NCBI RefSeq assembly: GCF_020531915.1
Contig: NZ_JAJAVG010000005.1
Coordinates: 62,001-126,000 of the forward strand
Direction of reading: 5' to 3'
DNA: 64,000 bases
From: Methylovorus mays
GTDB lineage: Bacteria; Pseudomonadota; Gammaproteobacteria; Burkholderiales; Methylophilaceae
Positions within the stretch are counted from its first letter, which is position 1, and every line of letters starts with the position of its first letter. A model generated the notes under the pieces. It was not told where the DNA came from, did not search any database, and saw nothing but the letters and a program-made list of their open reading frames with translations. Below are positions 18,609 through 26,186 of this stretch, piece after piece. Made by a program: the position numbers and the translations under genes.

Positions 18609-19718
18609 ATGAAAAAACCTATGGTGGCCTTTGACCATGCCACCCTGCCGAAAACCGGCATTTTGCTCGCCAACCTGGGCACCCCTGACGCCCCGACTGC
18701 CAAGGCGCTGCGCCCCTACCTCAAGCAGTTCCTGAGTGACCGGCGCGTGGTGGAAATCCCGCGCATTATCTGGTGGCTGATCCTGAACCTGATCATCCTG
18801 AATCTGCGTCCACGCAAATCCGCCGAAAAATATGCCCAGATATGGACCAGCGAAGGTTCGCCGCTACTGGCAAATGCCCGCAAGCAGACAGCCTTGCTGC
18901 AAGGCTTCCTGAGCCAGCGTATTGCATCGCCTTACGCCGTTGAACTGGGCATGCGCTATGGCAATCCTTCCATTGCCTCGGCGATTGCCAACTTACAAGC
19001 ACAAAACTGCACGCGCATTCTGGTGTTTCCGCTTTATCCGCAATACGCGGCAAGCAGCACCGCCTCGGCGCTGGATGCGGTTTGGGACACCTTGAAACAA
19101 ACACGCAACGTGCCGGCGATTCGCACCATACGCAATTACCATGATCATCCGGCTTACATCAAGGCACTGGCAGATAGCGTGCGCGAATACTGGTCTATCA
19201 ATGGCAAACCGGAAAAACTGGTCATGAGTTTTCATGGGGTGCCACGTTACACACTGGATAAAGGCGACCCTTACCATTGCGAATGCCACAAAACGGGCCG
19301 GCTGCTGGCAGAGGCGCTGGGGTTAAGCAAAGATCAGTACCTGATCGCGTTTCAGTCGCGCTTTGGCAAGGCTGAATGGCTGAAGCCGTATCTGGCTGCC
19401 ACGCTTGAAAAACTGGGTAAAGATCAGGTCAAACGTGTTGATGTTGTTTGCCCTGGCTTCTCCAGTGACTGTCTGGAAACCCTGGAAGAAATTGCCATGG
19501 AAGGCAAGGAGATTTTTCAGCACAACGGGGGCGGCGAATACCACTACATTCCCGCCCTGAATAGCCGCGAGGGCTGGATACACGCTATGTGCGACATTGC
19601 CCTCGACAATCTCCATGGCTGGGTAAGTACAGAATGGGATGCCGAACATGCACGCCAGGAAGGCCTGAAAACGGCCCTGCGCGCCCAGGCATTAAGCGAA
19701 AGCAAGACGGATGTCTAA
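18609..19718 (+). CDS. hemH: Ferrochelatase
   Basis: Inserts ferrous iron into protoporphyrin IX, the last step of protohaem synthesis. The 369-aa product has the family start [22 protein letters not shown], the catalytic His in [22 protein letters not shown] (His209) and the C-terminal [24 protein letters not shown] hydrophobic patch [14 protein letters not shown] around residues 53-66 is the membrane-contacting lip. The gene is preceded by the PilZ gene with a six-base gap and followed by a 198-bp non-coding region. Confidence 0.96.
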   Translation: MKKPMVAFDHATLPKTGILLANLGTPDAPTAKALRPYLKQFLSDRRVVEIPRIIWWLILNLIILNLRPRKSAEKYAQIWTSEGSPLLANARKQTALLQGFLSQRIASPYAVELGMRYGNPSIASAIANLQAQNCTRILVFPLYPQYAASSTASALDAVWDTLKQTRNVPAIRTIRNYHDHPAYIKALADSVREYWSINGKPEKLVMSFHGVPRYTLDKGDPYHCECHKTGRLLAEALGLSKDQYLIAFQSRFGKAEWLKPYLAATLEKLGKDQVKRVDVVCPGFSSDCLETLEEIAMEGKEIFQHNGGGEYHYIPALNSREGWIHAMCDIALDNLHGWVSTEWDAEHARQEGLKTALRAQALSESKTDV

Positions 19719-19759
19719 GCTTCACTGAAGCGCGCGGCGGCCCCTGTCATTGAGCGGTT

Positions 19760-19916
19760 TGCTATACTTGCAAACTTGTTGGCAACTTGAGACTGGTGGA
19801 GACACTGCAGGCTCAACCCCCGGCAAACTGGCTAACGGGTGGCCCCACTTAACCAACCCGGACAAGCGAAGACCTTGACCGTTTGCCCCAACCTCGCAGA
19901 ATTGGATAGATAGCGC
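19760..19916 (+). promoter_or_regulatory. Extended -10 promoter candidate and long structured 5' leader of hldD
   Basis: TGCTATACT (19760-19768) is a good extended -10 element with no convincing -35. If used, the transcript carries an untranslated leader of about 140 bases. That leader can fold with GGCAAAC pairing to GTTTGCC and, nested inside, CGGGT pairing to ACCCG. No riboswitch family that I know matches. No open frame of note is present. Confidence 0.4.
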
Positions 19917-20897
19917 ATGATAGTAATTACCGGCGGCGCCGGCATGATAGGCAGCATGATTGCCTGGCATCTCAATACCCAGGCAGGTCGCGATGACCTG
20001 GTCATTGTTGATCGCCTGCATCATCCCGAGCAATGGCAGAATCTGGTACACCGAAAGTACGCCCAGTACCTGGACAAGGATGAGCTTGCCAACTGGCTGG
20101 CGCAGGGCCACAAGGTAGAGGCCGTCATCCATATGGGCGCTATCAGCGCCACCACCGAGCGCGATTTCAACAAGCTGGTACAGGACAACATCCACTTCAG
20201 CCAAGCCCTCTGGCAATATTGCGCCGACAAAGGTATCCCCTTCCTCTATGCCAGCTCCGCAGCGACATATGGCGGCGGTGAAAAAGGCTATGTGGACGAC
20301 GAGTCCTCCATCGACAGCTTGCGCCCGCTGAATGGCTACGGCTATTCCAAGCAATTTTTTGATCAATGGGCACTGCGTCAGGTACGTACACAACAACCGG
20401 TGCCACCCCAGTGGCAAGGCTTCAAATTCTTCAATGTGTACGGCCCCAATGAGTACCATAAGGAACGCATGGCCAGCGTGGCGTTCCATACCTTCAACCA
20501 GTTCCGCGAGCACGGCACGGTCAAGCTGTTCAAGAGCCATGTGGAAGGCTATGCCGATGGCATGCAGCTGCGTGACTTTGTCTATGTAAAAGATGCCGCA
20601 GCCGTGGTTGCCCATTTCCTGCTGCAGGGCGGTGCCTCCGGCATTTACAACATCGGCACTGGCAAGGCACGCGCCTTCCGCGACCTGGCCACCAATGTCA
20701 TGACCAGCATGGGCAAACCCCCCTCCATCACCTACATCGACATGCCACAGGATTTACACGGCAAGTATCAGTACTTTACCGAAGCCAGCATGCAGAAACT
20801 GCAGGCAGCAGGCTATACCAGTGCTTTCCATACGCTGGAAGAAGGTGTACGTGATTACGTGCAGAATTATCTGCTTCAGGCAGACCCTTACGCATAA
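19917..20897 (+). CDS. hldD: ADP-L-glycero-D-manno-heptose 6-epimerase
   Basis: Last step in making ADP-L-glycero-beta-D-manno-heptose, the donor for the LPS inner core. A short-chain dehydrogenase/epimerase of 326 aa with the NADP-binding GGAGMIGS (residues 6-13), the catalytic Tyr-Lys pair in YGYSK (Tyr141, Lys145) and the family-specific FFNVYGPNEYHKERMASVA and EGYADGMQLRDFVYVKD. It heads a tight plus-strand operon hldD-gmhA-hldE-waaF and has a long, possibly structured 5' leader. Confidence 0.95.
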   Translation: MIVITGGAGMIGSMIAWHLNTQAGRDDLVIVDRLHHPEQWQNLVHRKYAQYLDKDELANWLAQGHKVEAVIHMGAISATTERDFNKLVQDNIHFSQALWQYCADKGIPFLYASSAATYGGGEKGYVDDESSIDSLRPLNGYGYSKQFFDQWALRQVRTQQPVPPQWQGFKFFNVYGPNEYHKERMASVAFHTFNQFREHGTVKLFKSHVEGYADGMQLRDFVYVKDAAAVVAHFLLQGGASGIYNIGTGKARAFRDLATNVMTSMGKPPSITYIDMPQDLHGKYQYFTEASMQKLQAAGYTSAFHTLEEGVRDYVQNYLLQADPYA

Positions 20898-20908
20898 GGT
20901 TGAGCAAT

Positions 20909-21472
20909 ATGACTCCCATTGAAAATTTACAGCAAGCCCTGTCTCAGCATGCCAGCGTGATGGCCCAGCTGGAACCCATGTTGCCCAAAATCGCCGAAGT
21001 CGCCCAAGTCTGGCGCGACTGCCTGGCCCGTGGTGGCAAGATTTTGTTCATGGGCAATGGCGGCAGTGCCGCCGACAGCCAGCACGTGGCAGCGGAGATC
21101 GTCGGCCGCTACAAGAAAGAACGCAAAGGCCTGCCTGCCATTGCGCTGACTACCGACACCTCCATCCTGACCTCGGTGGGCAATGACTACGGCTTTGATT
21201 TCATTTTCTCGCGCCAGGTCGAAGCCTTGTGCCTGCCGCAGGATGTGGTCGTCGGCTTTTCCACCTCGGGCAATAGCGCCAATGTGGTCCGCGCCATTGA
21301 AACGGCCAAGGCCATCGGCGCCAAGACCGTCGGCATGACCGGCGGCAGCGGCGGCAAACTGGCTGTACTCTGCGATTATTGCCTGACCATGCCGTCATCC
21401 GATACGCCACGCATTCAGGAAGCCCATATTTTTATTGGCCATAGCCTGTGCGATCTGCTGGAAGCCGATTAG
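20909..21472 (+). CDS. gmhA: Sedoheptulose-7-phosphate isomerase (phosphoheptose isomerase)
   Basis: Converts sedoheptulose 7-phosphate to D-glycero-D-manno-heptose 7-phosphate, the first step of ADP-heptose synthesis. SIS-domain protein with GKILFMGNGGSAADSQHVAAE, GFSTSGNSANVV and the C-terminal RIQEAHIFIGHSLCDLLE. The frame is open from a TTG at 20900, but the ATG at 20909 has AAGG nine bases upstream, giving 187 aa. The gene starts 11 bases after hldD ends and stops two bases before hldE, so all are one operon. Confidence 0.95.
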   Translation: MTPIENLQQALSQHASVMAQLEPMLPKIAEVAQVWRDCLARGGKILFMGNGGSAADSQHVAAEIVGRYKKERKGLPAIALTTDTSILTSVGNDYGFDFIFSRQVEALCLPQDVVVGFSTSGNSANVVRAIETAKAIGAKTVGMTGGSGGKLAVLCDYCLTMPSSDTPRIQEAHIFIGHSLCDLLEAD

Positions 21473-21474
21473 CA

Positions 21475-22941
21475 ATGTCGAACTTACTGATCAGCACCGT
21501 CAAAGAGCGCTTCGGTCAAGGCGACGGCTGGGCGCTTGTCATTGGCGATCTCATGCTGGATCGCTACCTGATAGGCGAAGTACAGCGCATCTCGCCTGAA
21601 GCCCCCGTGCCGGTGGTATTGCTTAAAGAGCGCAACGAACGCGCAGGCGGTGCGGCCAATGTTGCCGCCAACCTCGCCCTGCTCGGCATTCCGACGCGCA
21701 TCTGTGGTGTGGTGGGACATGACGTGGAAGCGCAAACCCTGCTGAAACTGATGCAGACGGCCAAGATTGGCACGACAGGCGTGATGCACAGCGGCGAGCG
21801 CCCGACCATCACCAAGACGCGGGTACTGGGTGGCATACAGCAAATGATGCGTCTGGATCAGGAAAGCAGCGCCGCCTTCAGTACCGATGAAAAGCAACAG
21901 CTGCAACACCATGTCGATGATCTGCTGGCAGAGCAGCCCGCCATGATCATTCTGTCCGATTATGCCAAGGGCGTGCTGGGTGCCGAATTGGCGCAGCACG
22001 TCATCAAGCACGCCAAAGAGCACGGTATCCCTTTGCTGGTAGACCCCAAGGGACGCGATTACAGCAAATATCGCGGCGCCACGGCATTGACCCCGAACAA
22101 GCGCGAAACCGCCGAGGCCTGCAATGTCAGCGGGCAGGACAATGTGGCATTGCTGCAAGCCGCCGCAGAATTACGCAACACGCTGGCGCTGGATTTCCTC
22201 GCGGTTACCCGCGGGGAAGAAGGCATCAGCATGATAGAGGCGGACGCCACCAGCCATATCCCCGCCACCGCCAAACAGGTATTCGATGTCTCTGGCGCGG
22301 GCGATACCGTTATCGCAACGCTGGCGGCAGGCATGATGCACGGATTGCCACCGCACCAGGCATTGCAACTGGCAAATATCGCGGCGGGCATCGTGGTCGG
22401 TAAGGTCGGCACCGTGCCCATTTCGCGTGAAGAGCTGCTGAACACTTTATTGAGCGCTGAAACCGCCAGTCAGGCCGACAAGGTGTGCAACATGGAAACA
22501 TTGCTGGCAAGAGTAGCGGCCTGGCGCCAGGCTGGTGAAAAAATCGTCTTCACCAATGGTTGCTTTGACCTACTGCACGCAGGGCATGTGACTTATCTGG
22601 AGGCCGCCAGCAAGCGCGGCACCCGCCTGATTCTGGGATTGAACACCGATCGCTCCGTGAGCGCGCTCAAAGGCCCTACCCGCCCCGTTATCCACGAGAT
22701 GGACCGGGCACGTGTATTGGCCGCGCTGGAAGCCATCGACGCCGTGATCCTGTTTGACGACGACACCCCGCTTGAACTCATCAAGGCCATACGCCCCGAT
22801 GTGATCGTCAAAGGCAGTGATTACCGTGAGGACCAGGTAGTGGGCGGCGCCGAAGTCAAATCCTGGGGTGGCGAGATCGCGCTCATCCCGGTCGTCCCCG
22901 GTCGCAGCACCAGTGGAATCCTGGAAAAAATCGCCAGTTAG
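21475..22941 (+). CDS. hldE: Bifunctional heptose 7-phosphate kinase / heptose 1-phosphate adenylyltransferase
   Basis: Fused enzyme of 488 aa carrying out two steps of ADP-heptose synthesis. Residues about 1-330 are a PfkB-type kinase (ALVIGDLMLDRYLIGEVQRI, RAGGAANVAANLALLG, catalytic GAGD at 274-277). Residues about 350-488 are a nucleotidyltransferase with NGCFDLLHAGH (361-371) containing the HxGH-type motif and GLNTDRSVSALKGPTRPV. The E. coli fusion has the same order and size; in some betaproteobacteria the two halves are separate genes. The ATG at 21475 is preferred to an upstream in-frame codon at 21448 that overlaps gmhA. Confidence 0.95.
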   Translation: MSNLLISTVKERFGQGDGWALVIGDLMLDRYLIGEVQRISPEAPVPVVLLKERNERAGGAANVAANLALLGIPTRICGVVGHDVEAQTLLKLMQTAKIGTTGVMHSGERPTITKTRVLGGIQQMMRLDQESSAAFSTDEKQQLQHHVDDLLAEQPAMIILSDYAKGVLGAELAQHVIKHAKEHGIPLLVDPKGRDYSKYRGATALTPNKRETAEACNVSGQDNVALLQAAAELRNTLALDFLAVTRGEEGISMIEADATSHIPATAKQVFDVSGAGDTVIATLAAGMMHGLPPHQALQLANIAAGIVVGKVGTVPISREELLNTLLSAETASQADKVCNMETLLARVAAWRQAGEKIVFTNGCFDLLHAGHVTYLEAASKRGTRLILGLNTDRSVSALKGPTRPVIHEMDRARVLAALEAIDAVILFDDDTPLELIKAIRPDVIVKGSDYREDQVVGGAEVKSWGGEIALIPVVPGRSTSGILEKIAS

Positions 22942-22949
22942 GCTTGGTC

Positions 22950-23984
22950 ATGGCAGTGAATAAAATCCTGGTAATGGGCCCCTCCTGGGTGGGCGACATG
23001 GTGCTGGCGCAAAGCCTGTTCAAAGCCCTGCGCCAGCAGGACCCTGATGTCATCATCGACGTCGCCGCCCCGAGCTGGACACTCCCCTTGCTGGAGCGCA
23101 TGCCCGAAGTCAACCAGGGCATTGCCCTGCCCTTCAAGCATGGGCAACTCGCGCTGCTTGAGCGCATACGCTTCGGCCGCGCGCTACGCAAGGCGCATTA
23201 CACCCAGAGCATCATGCTCACCAACTCGTTGAAATCCGCCATTCTGCCTCTTGCAGCCGGCATTCCGCAGCGTACCGGGTTTCTTGGTGAACAGCGCTAT
23301 GGCCTGCTCAATGACATACGGCCGCTGGACAAGAAGCAACTGCCACGCACGGTGGACCGTTTTGTCGCCTTGAGCCAGCCGCGCAACATCGAACCTCAGC
23401 GGCCCATCGCCATCCGCAACCCCAGCCTGCAAGCCAATCCGGAGCAAGCCAAGGCTGCGCTTGTCAGGCTGGGCCATGCACTGCCGCAAGTGCCTGTATT
23501 GGCACTGTGCCCTGGCGCCGAATACGGCGAAGCCAAGCGCTGGCCTGTAGAATATTATGCGGAAGTCGCACGCGCTGCGATTGCCCAAGGCTGGCAGGTC
23601 TGGTTGTTCGGCTCGGGTAAAGATATTCCCGTCACGCACGAGATCAACCGCCTGAGCAATATGGCTTGCCTGGATCTGGGCGGAAAAACCCAACTTGGCG
23701 AAGCCATAGACCTGATGGCTTTATGCACCGCCGTCGTCAGCAATGACTCCGGCCTGATGCATGTCGCCGCCGCCCTGGACAAGAAATTGATCGCTGTCTA
23801 TGGCTCCTCCGACCCACACCACACCCCGCCCATGAGCAGCAAGGCCATCATCGAGTACCTCGGCTTGGAATGCAGCCCCTGCTTCAAGCGGGAATGTCCG
23901 CTCGGACATTTGAATTGTCTGAAGATGATTTCCCCTGGCCGCGTGATTTCTTCAATCGGCCTCAATCTCACCGGATTAAGTTAA
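22950..23984 (+). CDS. waaF: ADP-heptose:LPS heptosyltransferase II
   Basis: GT9 enzyme that adds the second heptose to the LPS inner core at the cytoplasmic face of the inner membrane. The 344-aa product begins AVNKILVMGPSWVGDMVLAQSL and has LCPGAEYGEAKRWPVEYYAEVA, SNDSGLMHVAAALDKKLIAVYGSSDPHHTPP and CSPCFKRECPLGHLNC near the end, all characteristic of WaaF rather than WaaC. It begins eight bases after hldE and closes the heptose operon. It is convergent with the kinase gene whose stop is at 24008. Confidence 0.94.
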   Translation: MAVNKILVMGPSWVGDMVLAQSLFKALRQQDPDVIIDVAAPSWTLPLLERMPEVNQGIALPFKHGQLALLERIRFGRALRKAHYTQSIMLTNSLKSAILPLAAGIPQRTGFLGEQRYGLLNDIRPLDKKQLPRTVDRFVALSQPRNIEPQRPIAIRNPSLQANPEQAKAALVRLGHALPQVPVLALCPGAEYGEAKRWPVEYYAEVARAAIAQGWQVWLFGSGKDIPVTHEINRLSNMACLDLGGKTQLGEAIDLMALCTAVVSNDSGLMHVAAALDKKLIAVYGSSDPHHTPPMSSKAIIEYLGLECSPCFKRECPLGHLNCLKMISPGRVISSIGLNLTGLS

Positions 23985-24007
23985 CAAGATCAACAGGCAT
24001 AGACGCT

Positions 24008-24691
24008 CTAGGGAAGGTACTTTAATTTCGGTCTTAGGGCAGCCACAGCATCAGGCGTTAAACCGCTCATCTCGAAGTATGCTTCGGCAAACGCTTTCAC
24101 ATGCTGGGGAAGCACGATCTTCCAGTCGTCCTTCAGACGCTGTAGATGACGGAAATTGCGTCCACGGTGCCAGGTTGACAACCCTCGCCCATAGAGTTTG
24201 AGATCGGCGATATCAATCAGCCCCAGCGTTCCTTCCGGGGTTAATACGACATTGCCGAAATGCAATGATCGGAAATACACCCCCATGGCATGCAAACGTG
24301 CGACAAATTCGCCAAAATCACGCATCAGCCCCTCGCCTAGCTCCCCGGCTTGGCTCAACTGTCGCAATGTTTTCCCTGACAAGGGTTGGTAAAGAACCGC
24401 AGTATCACTGCCGTCCACAAAATGCATCAGCTTGATGATGCTGACGGTAGGAATACCCAACGCAGCCAGTCCATCTGCATTACGACAAAAGTGCCGCGCG
24501 TAAGAGTAAATATGCGCGAGACTGAGGAGTCGACGAACGCGGAACAGCTTGAAGATATTGCCATCGGCAAGTTGTAAAACCTTGATGCCACGCTCATCCT
24601 GTTCCAGCACCCTGGCTTGCTCGCACATTTGCTTGAACTTGTCTGCCGACAAGGCCTCGCTGCGTCGCCAATTGAACAGCAATTTACTCAT
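24008..24691 (-). CDS. WaaP/RIO-like kinase-fold protein lacking the catalytic Asp
   Basis: A 227-residue protein of the LPS-kinase/BUD32-like superfamily, often labelled toluene tolerance protein in pseudomonads. Visible kinase landmarks are the N-lobe (IKVLQLADGNIFKLFRVRR), ALGIPTVSIIKL, the catalytic-loop equivalent YFRSLHFGNVVL (about 139-150) and the metal-site LIDIADLKLYG (Asp160). The usual HRD triad reads Phe-Arg-Ser, with Ser142 where the catalytic Asp is expected, although the downstream Asn is kept. It may phosphorylate a core sugar with altered chemistry or act as a pseudokinase. It overlaps the HAD gene by eight bases and lies beside waaF, so a core-LPS role is inferred. Confidence 0.7.
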   Translation of the reverse strand: MSKLLFNWRRSEALSADKFKQMCEQARVLEQDERGIKVLQLADGNIFKLFRVRRLLSLAHIYSYARHFCRNADGLAALGIPTVSIIKLMHFVDGSDTAVLYQPLSGKTLRQLSQAGELGEGLMRDFGEFVARLHAMGVYFRSLHFGNVVLTPEGTLGLIDIADLKLYGRGLSTWHRGRNFRHLQRLKDDWKIVLPQHVKAFAEAYFEMSGLTPDAVAALRPKLKYLP

Positions 24692-25352
24692 GTGATGCAG
24701 CCATCAAATCATTAAGCCGCGCCCGCACTGTGACGCCGTGTTCACGCGTATAGGTTTGCCACTCGGGAAAATCGGTCCAGGCATGCATAAAAACGAAGTC
24801 CAGCCCGGCACGGGTGGAGGATTCATGGTCATAGCGACTATCGCCCATGAACAAGGCAGGCTGGCGAATATTGCCCGTCGCCAGTTCGCGCGCGAGGATC
24901 TGGTCCTTGTTATCCGGGCTGCCGAAAATGCCGCCATCGAACAAGTCCAGCAAACCGCGCTCGGCAAAAATGGCCCGCAACTCCTCCTGATCGCCGCCCG
25001 AAATCACCAGCCAGTTACTGTCGGCAGTTTGCTCGCGCAAGGCGGCCAAACCGGGCGCAATTTCGCAGGTGGAGAGACGTTTACGGACTTCGCGACCAAA
25101 GTCGGTCAGTAGAAAGTCCACATCCTGGCGACTGGAAGGCCGCTGAAGAATATCAGCGAGGAAGTATTCGAATTTGACAAAGCGGGAGATACCGCCGAGT
25201 TTTATATGGTAGTCGACCAGCGCTTGCGCTTGCTGATCATTGGCGCCAAAGTTTTTGGCGGTCGCGAAATAGGCCTCAATTTTCAGGAAATTGGAATTGA
25301 GGATGACACCGTCACAATCAAAGACCAGGCTTTGATATCGCGCTATATTCAT
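24684..25352 (-). CDS. HAD-superfamily hydrolase (phosphatase-like)
   Basis: A 222-aa HAD protein with motif I VFDCDGVILNSN, the cap domain after it, motif II VISGGDQEE, the Lys motif GSPDNKDQIL and motif IV LFMGDSRYDHESSTRAG. The DxDG motif fits a small-molecule phosphatase or phosphoglucomutase-like enzyme; the substrate cannot be read from sequence. It is translationally coupled to the downstream kinase-fold gene (eight-base overlap), and the pair sits between waaF and eda. A role in sugar-phosphate handling for the LPS core is a reasonable but unproved guess. Confidence 0.85.
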   Translation of the reverse strand: MNIARYQSLVFDCDGVILNSNFLKIEAYFATAKNFGANDQQAQALVDYHIKLGGISRFVKFEYFLADILQRPSSRQDVDFLLTDFGREVRKRLSTCEIAPGLAALREQTADSNWLVISGGDQEELRAIFAERGLLDLFDGGIFGSPDNKDQILARELATGNIRQPALFMGDSRYDHESSTRAGLDFVFMHAWTDFPEWQTYTREHGVTVRARLNDLMAASHE

Positions 25353-25429
25353 GTTGAGCCTGACCGGATTGGCATCACGGCTAACAACCAGGGATAGTCA
25401 ATCAGCCGCGACAACATCCTATTTAGCAG

Positions 25430-25449
25430 GCGGCCCCGATCAGGGCCGC
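25430..25449. repeat. GC-rich hairpin after eda
   Basis: GCGGCCC/GGGCCGC, 7 bp with a 6-nt loop, between the eda stop and the HAD gene start. On the minus strand it is not followed by a T-run, so it is at best a weak terminator or an RNA-stabilising hairpin. Confidence 0.5.
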
Positions 25450-25456
25450 GACTGCA

Positions 25457-26083
25457 TTATGCTGCTTTAATGGCGCTGGCTTCGCGGGCCAGTTTGGTAA
25501 TGTGGGCCCAGTTCTTGGAAGCAACAGCATCCGCTGGAGTCAGCCATGTACCGCCGCAGACGACCACATTGGGCAGCGCCAGGAACTGAGGGGCGCTTTC
25601 AACGGTAACACCGCCGGTTGGGCAAAACTTCACATCGCCGAATGGGCCAGAAAACCCCTTGAGCAGGTTGATGCCGCCAACGGCAACGGCTGGGAACAGC
25701 TTGAGGAAGTAGTAATCATCGGCATTGGCTTGCATGATTTCACTGCCGGTAGAAACGCCAGGCAACAGTGGCAAACCGATTTCGCGCGCAGCCAGACCCA
25801 GCTGACTGGTGTAGCCTGGGCTCACCGCGAACTGGCAACCGACATCCTTGCAGGCTTGTGCATCCTTGATGCTGCGCACGGTACCGGCACCGACGATGGC
25901 ATCCGGCACAGCCTTGGCAATCGCTTCCATCGCCTGCAGCGCTACGGGCGTACGCAAGGTGACTTCCAGCACCTTGATACCGCCTTCGAGCAAGGCTTCT
26001 GCCATGGGCACGGCATCTTCCACCTTGTTGATGACGATAACCGGAATGACCGGGCCGTGATTAGCTAAGTCTAAAGTGTTCAT
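25457..26083 (-). CDS. eda: 2-dehydro-3-deoxyphosphogluconate (KDPG) aldolase
   Basis: Cleaves KDPG to pyruvate and glyceraldehyde 3-phosphate in the Entner-Doudoroff pathway. The 208-aa protein keeps the catalytic Glu in LEVTLRTP (Glu40), the Schiff-base Lys in YYFLKLFPA (Lys128), GAGTVRS and FCPTGGVT. In methylotrophs with the ribulose monophosphate cycle this enzyme works in the cleavage branch that yields C3 units from formaldehyde. edd lies 104 bases upstream on the same strand, making an edd-eda operon. Confidence 0.96.
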   Translation of the reverse strand: MNTLDLANHGPVIPVIVINKVEDAVPMAEALLEGGIKVLEVTLRTPVALQAMEAIAKAVPDAIVGAGTVRSIKDAQACKDVGCQFAVSPGYTSQLGLAAREIGLPLLPGVSTGSEIMQANADDYYFLKLFPAVAVGGINLLKGFSGPFGDVKFCPTGGVTVESAPQFLALPNVVVCGGTWLTPADAVASKNWAHITKLAREASAIKAA

Positions 26084-26146
26084 TTCACATCCACATTGAT
26101 ATCAAGAAAAGAGTTGCGGCCAGAGTGCAGGCTCGCCAAACCGGTG

Positions 26147-26179
26147 ACTGATCCGCATCCTTCAAGAACACGGATCAGT
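26147..26179. repeat. Hairpin between edd and eda
   Basis: ACTGATCCG (26147-26155) pairs with CGGATCAGT (26171-26179) around a 15-nt loop, just past the edd stop. No T-run follows on the minus strand, so full termination is unlikely; it could protect the edd 3' end or lower eda expression. Confidence 0.5.
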
Positions 26180-26186
26180 GTTCAGA

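Noticed and set aside
19719-19916. tRNA or SRP/6S RNA gene in the gap after hemH
   Set aside because: No cloverleaf, no T-loop sequence and no SRP or 6S signature; kept as an unassigned leader.
25430-25449. Hairpin after eda as a factor-independent terminator
   Set aside because: The stem is good but no T-run follows on the minus strand; kept only as a hairpin.
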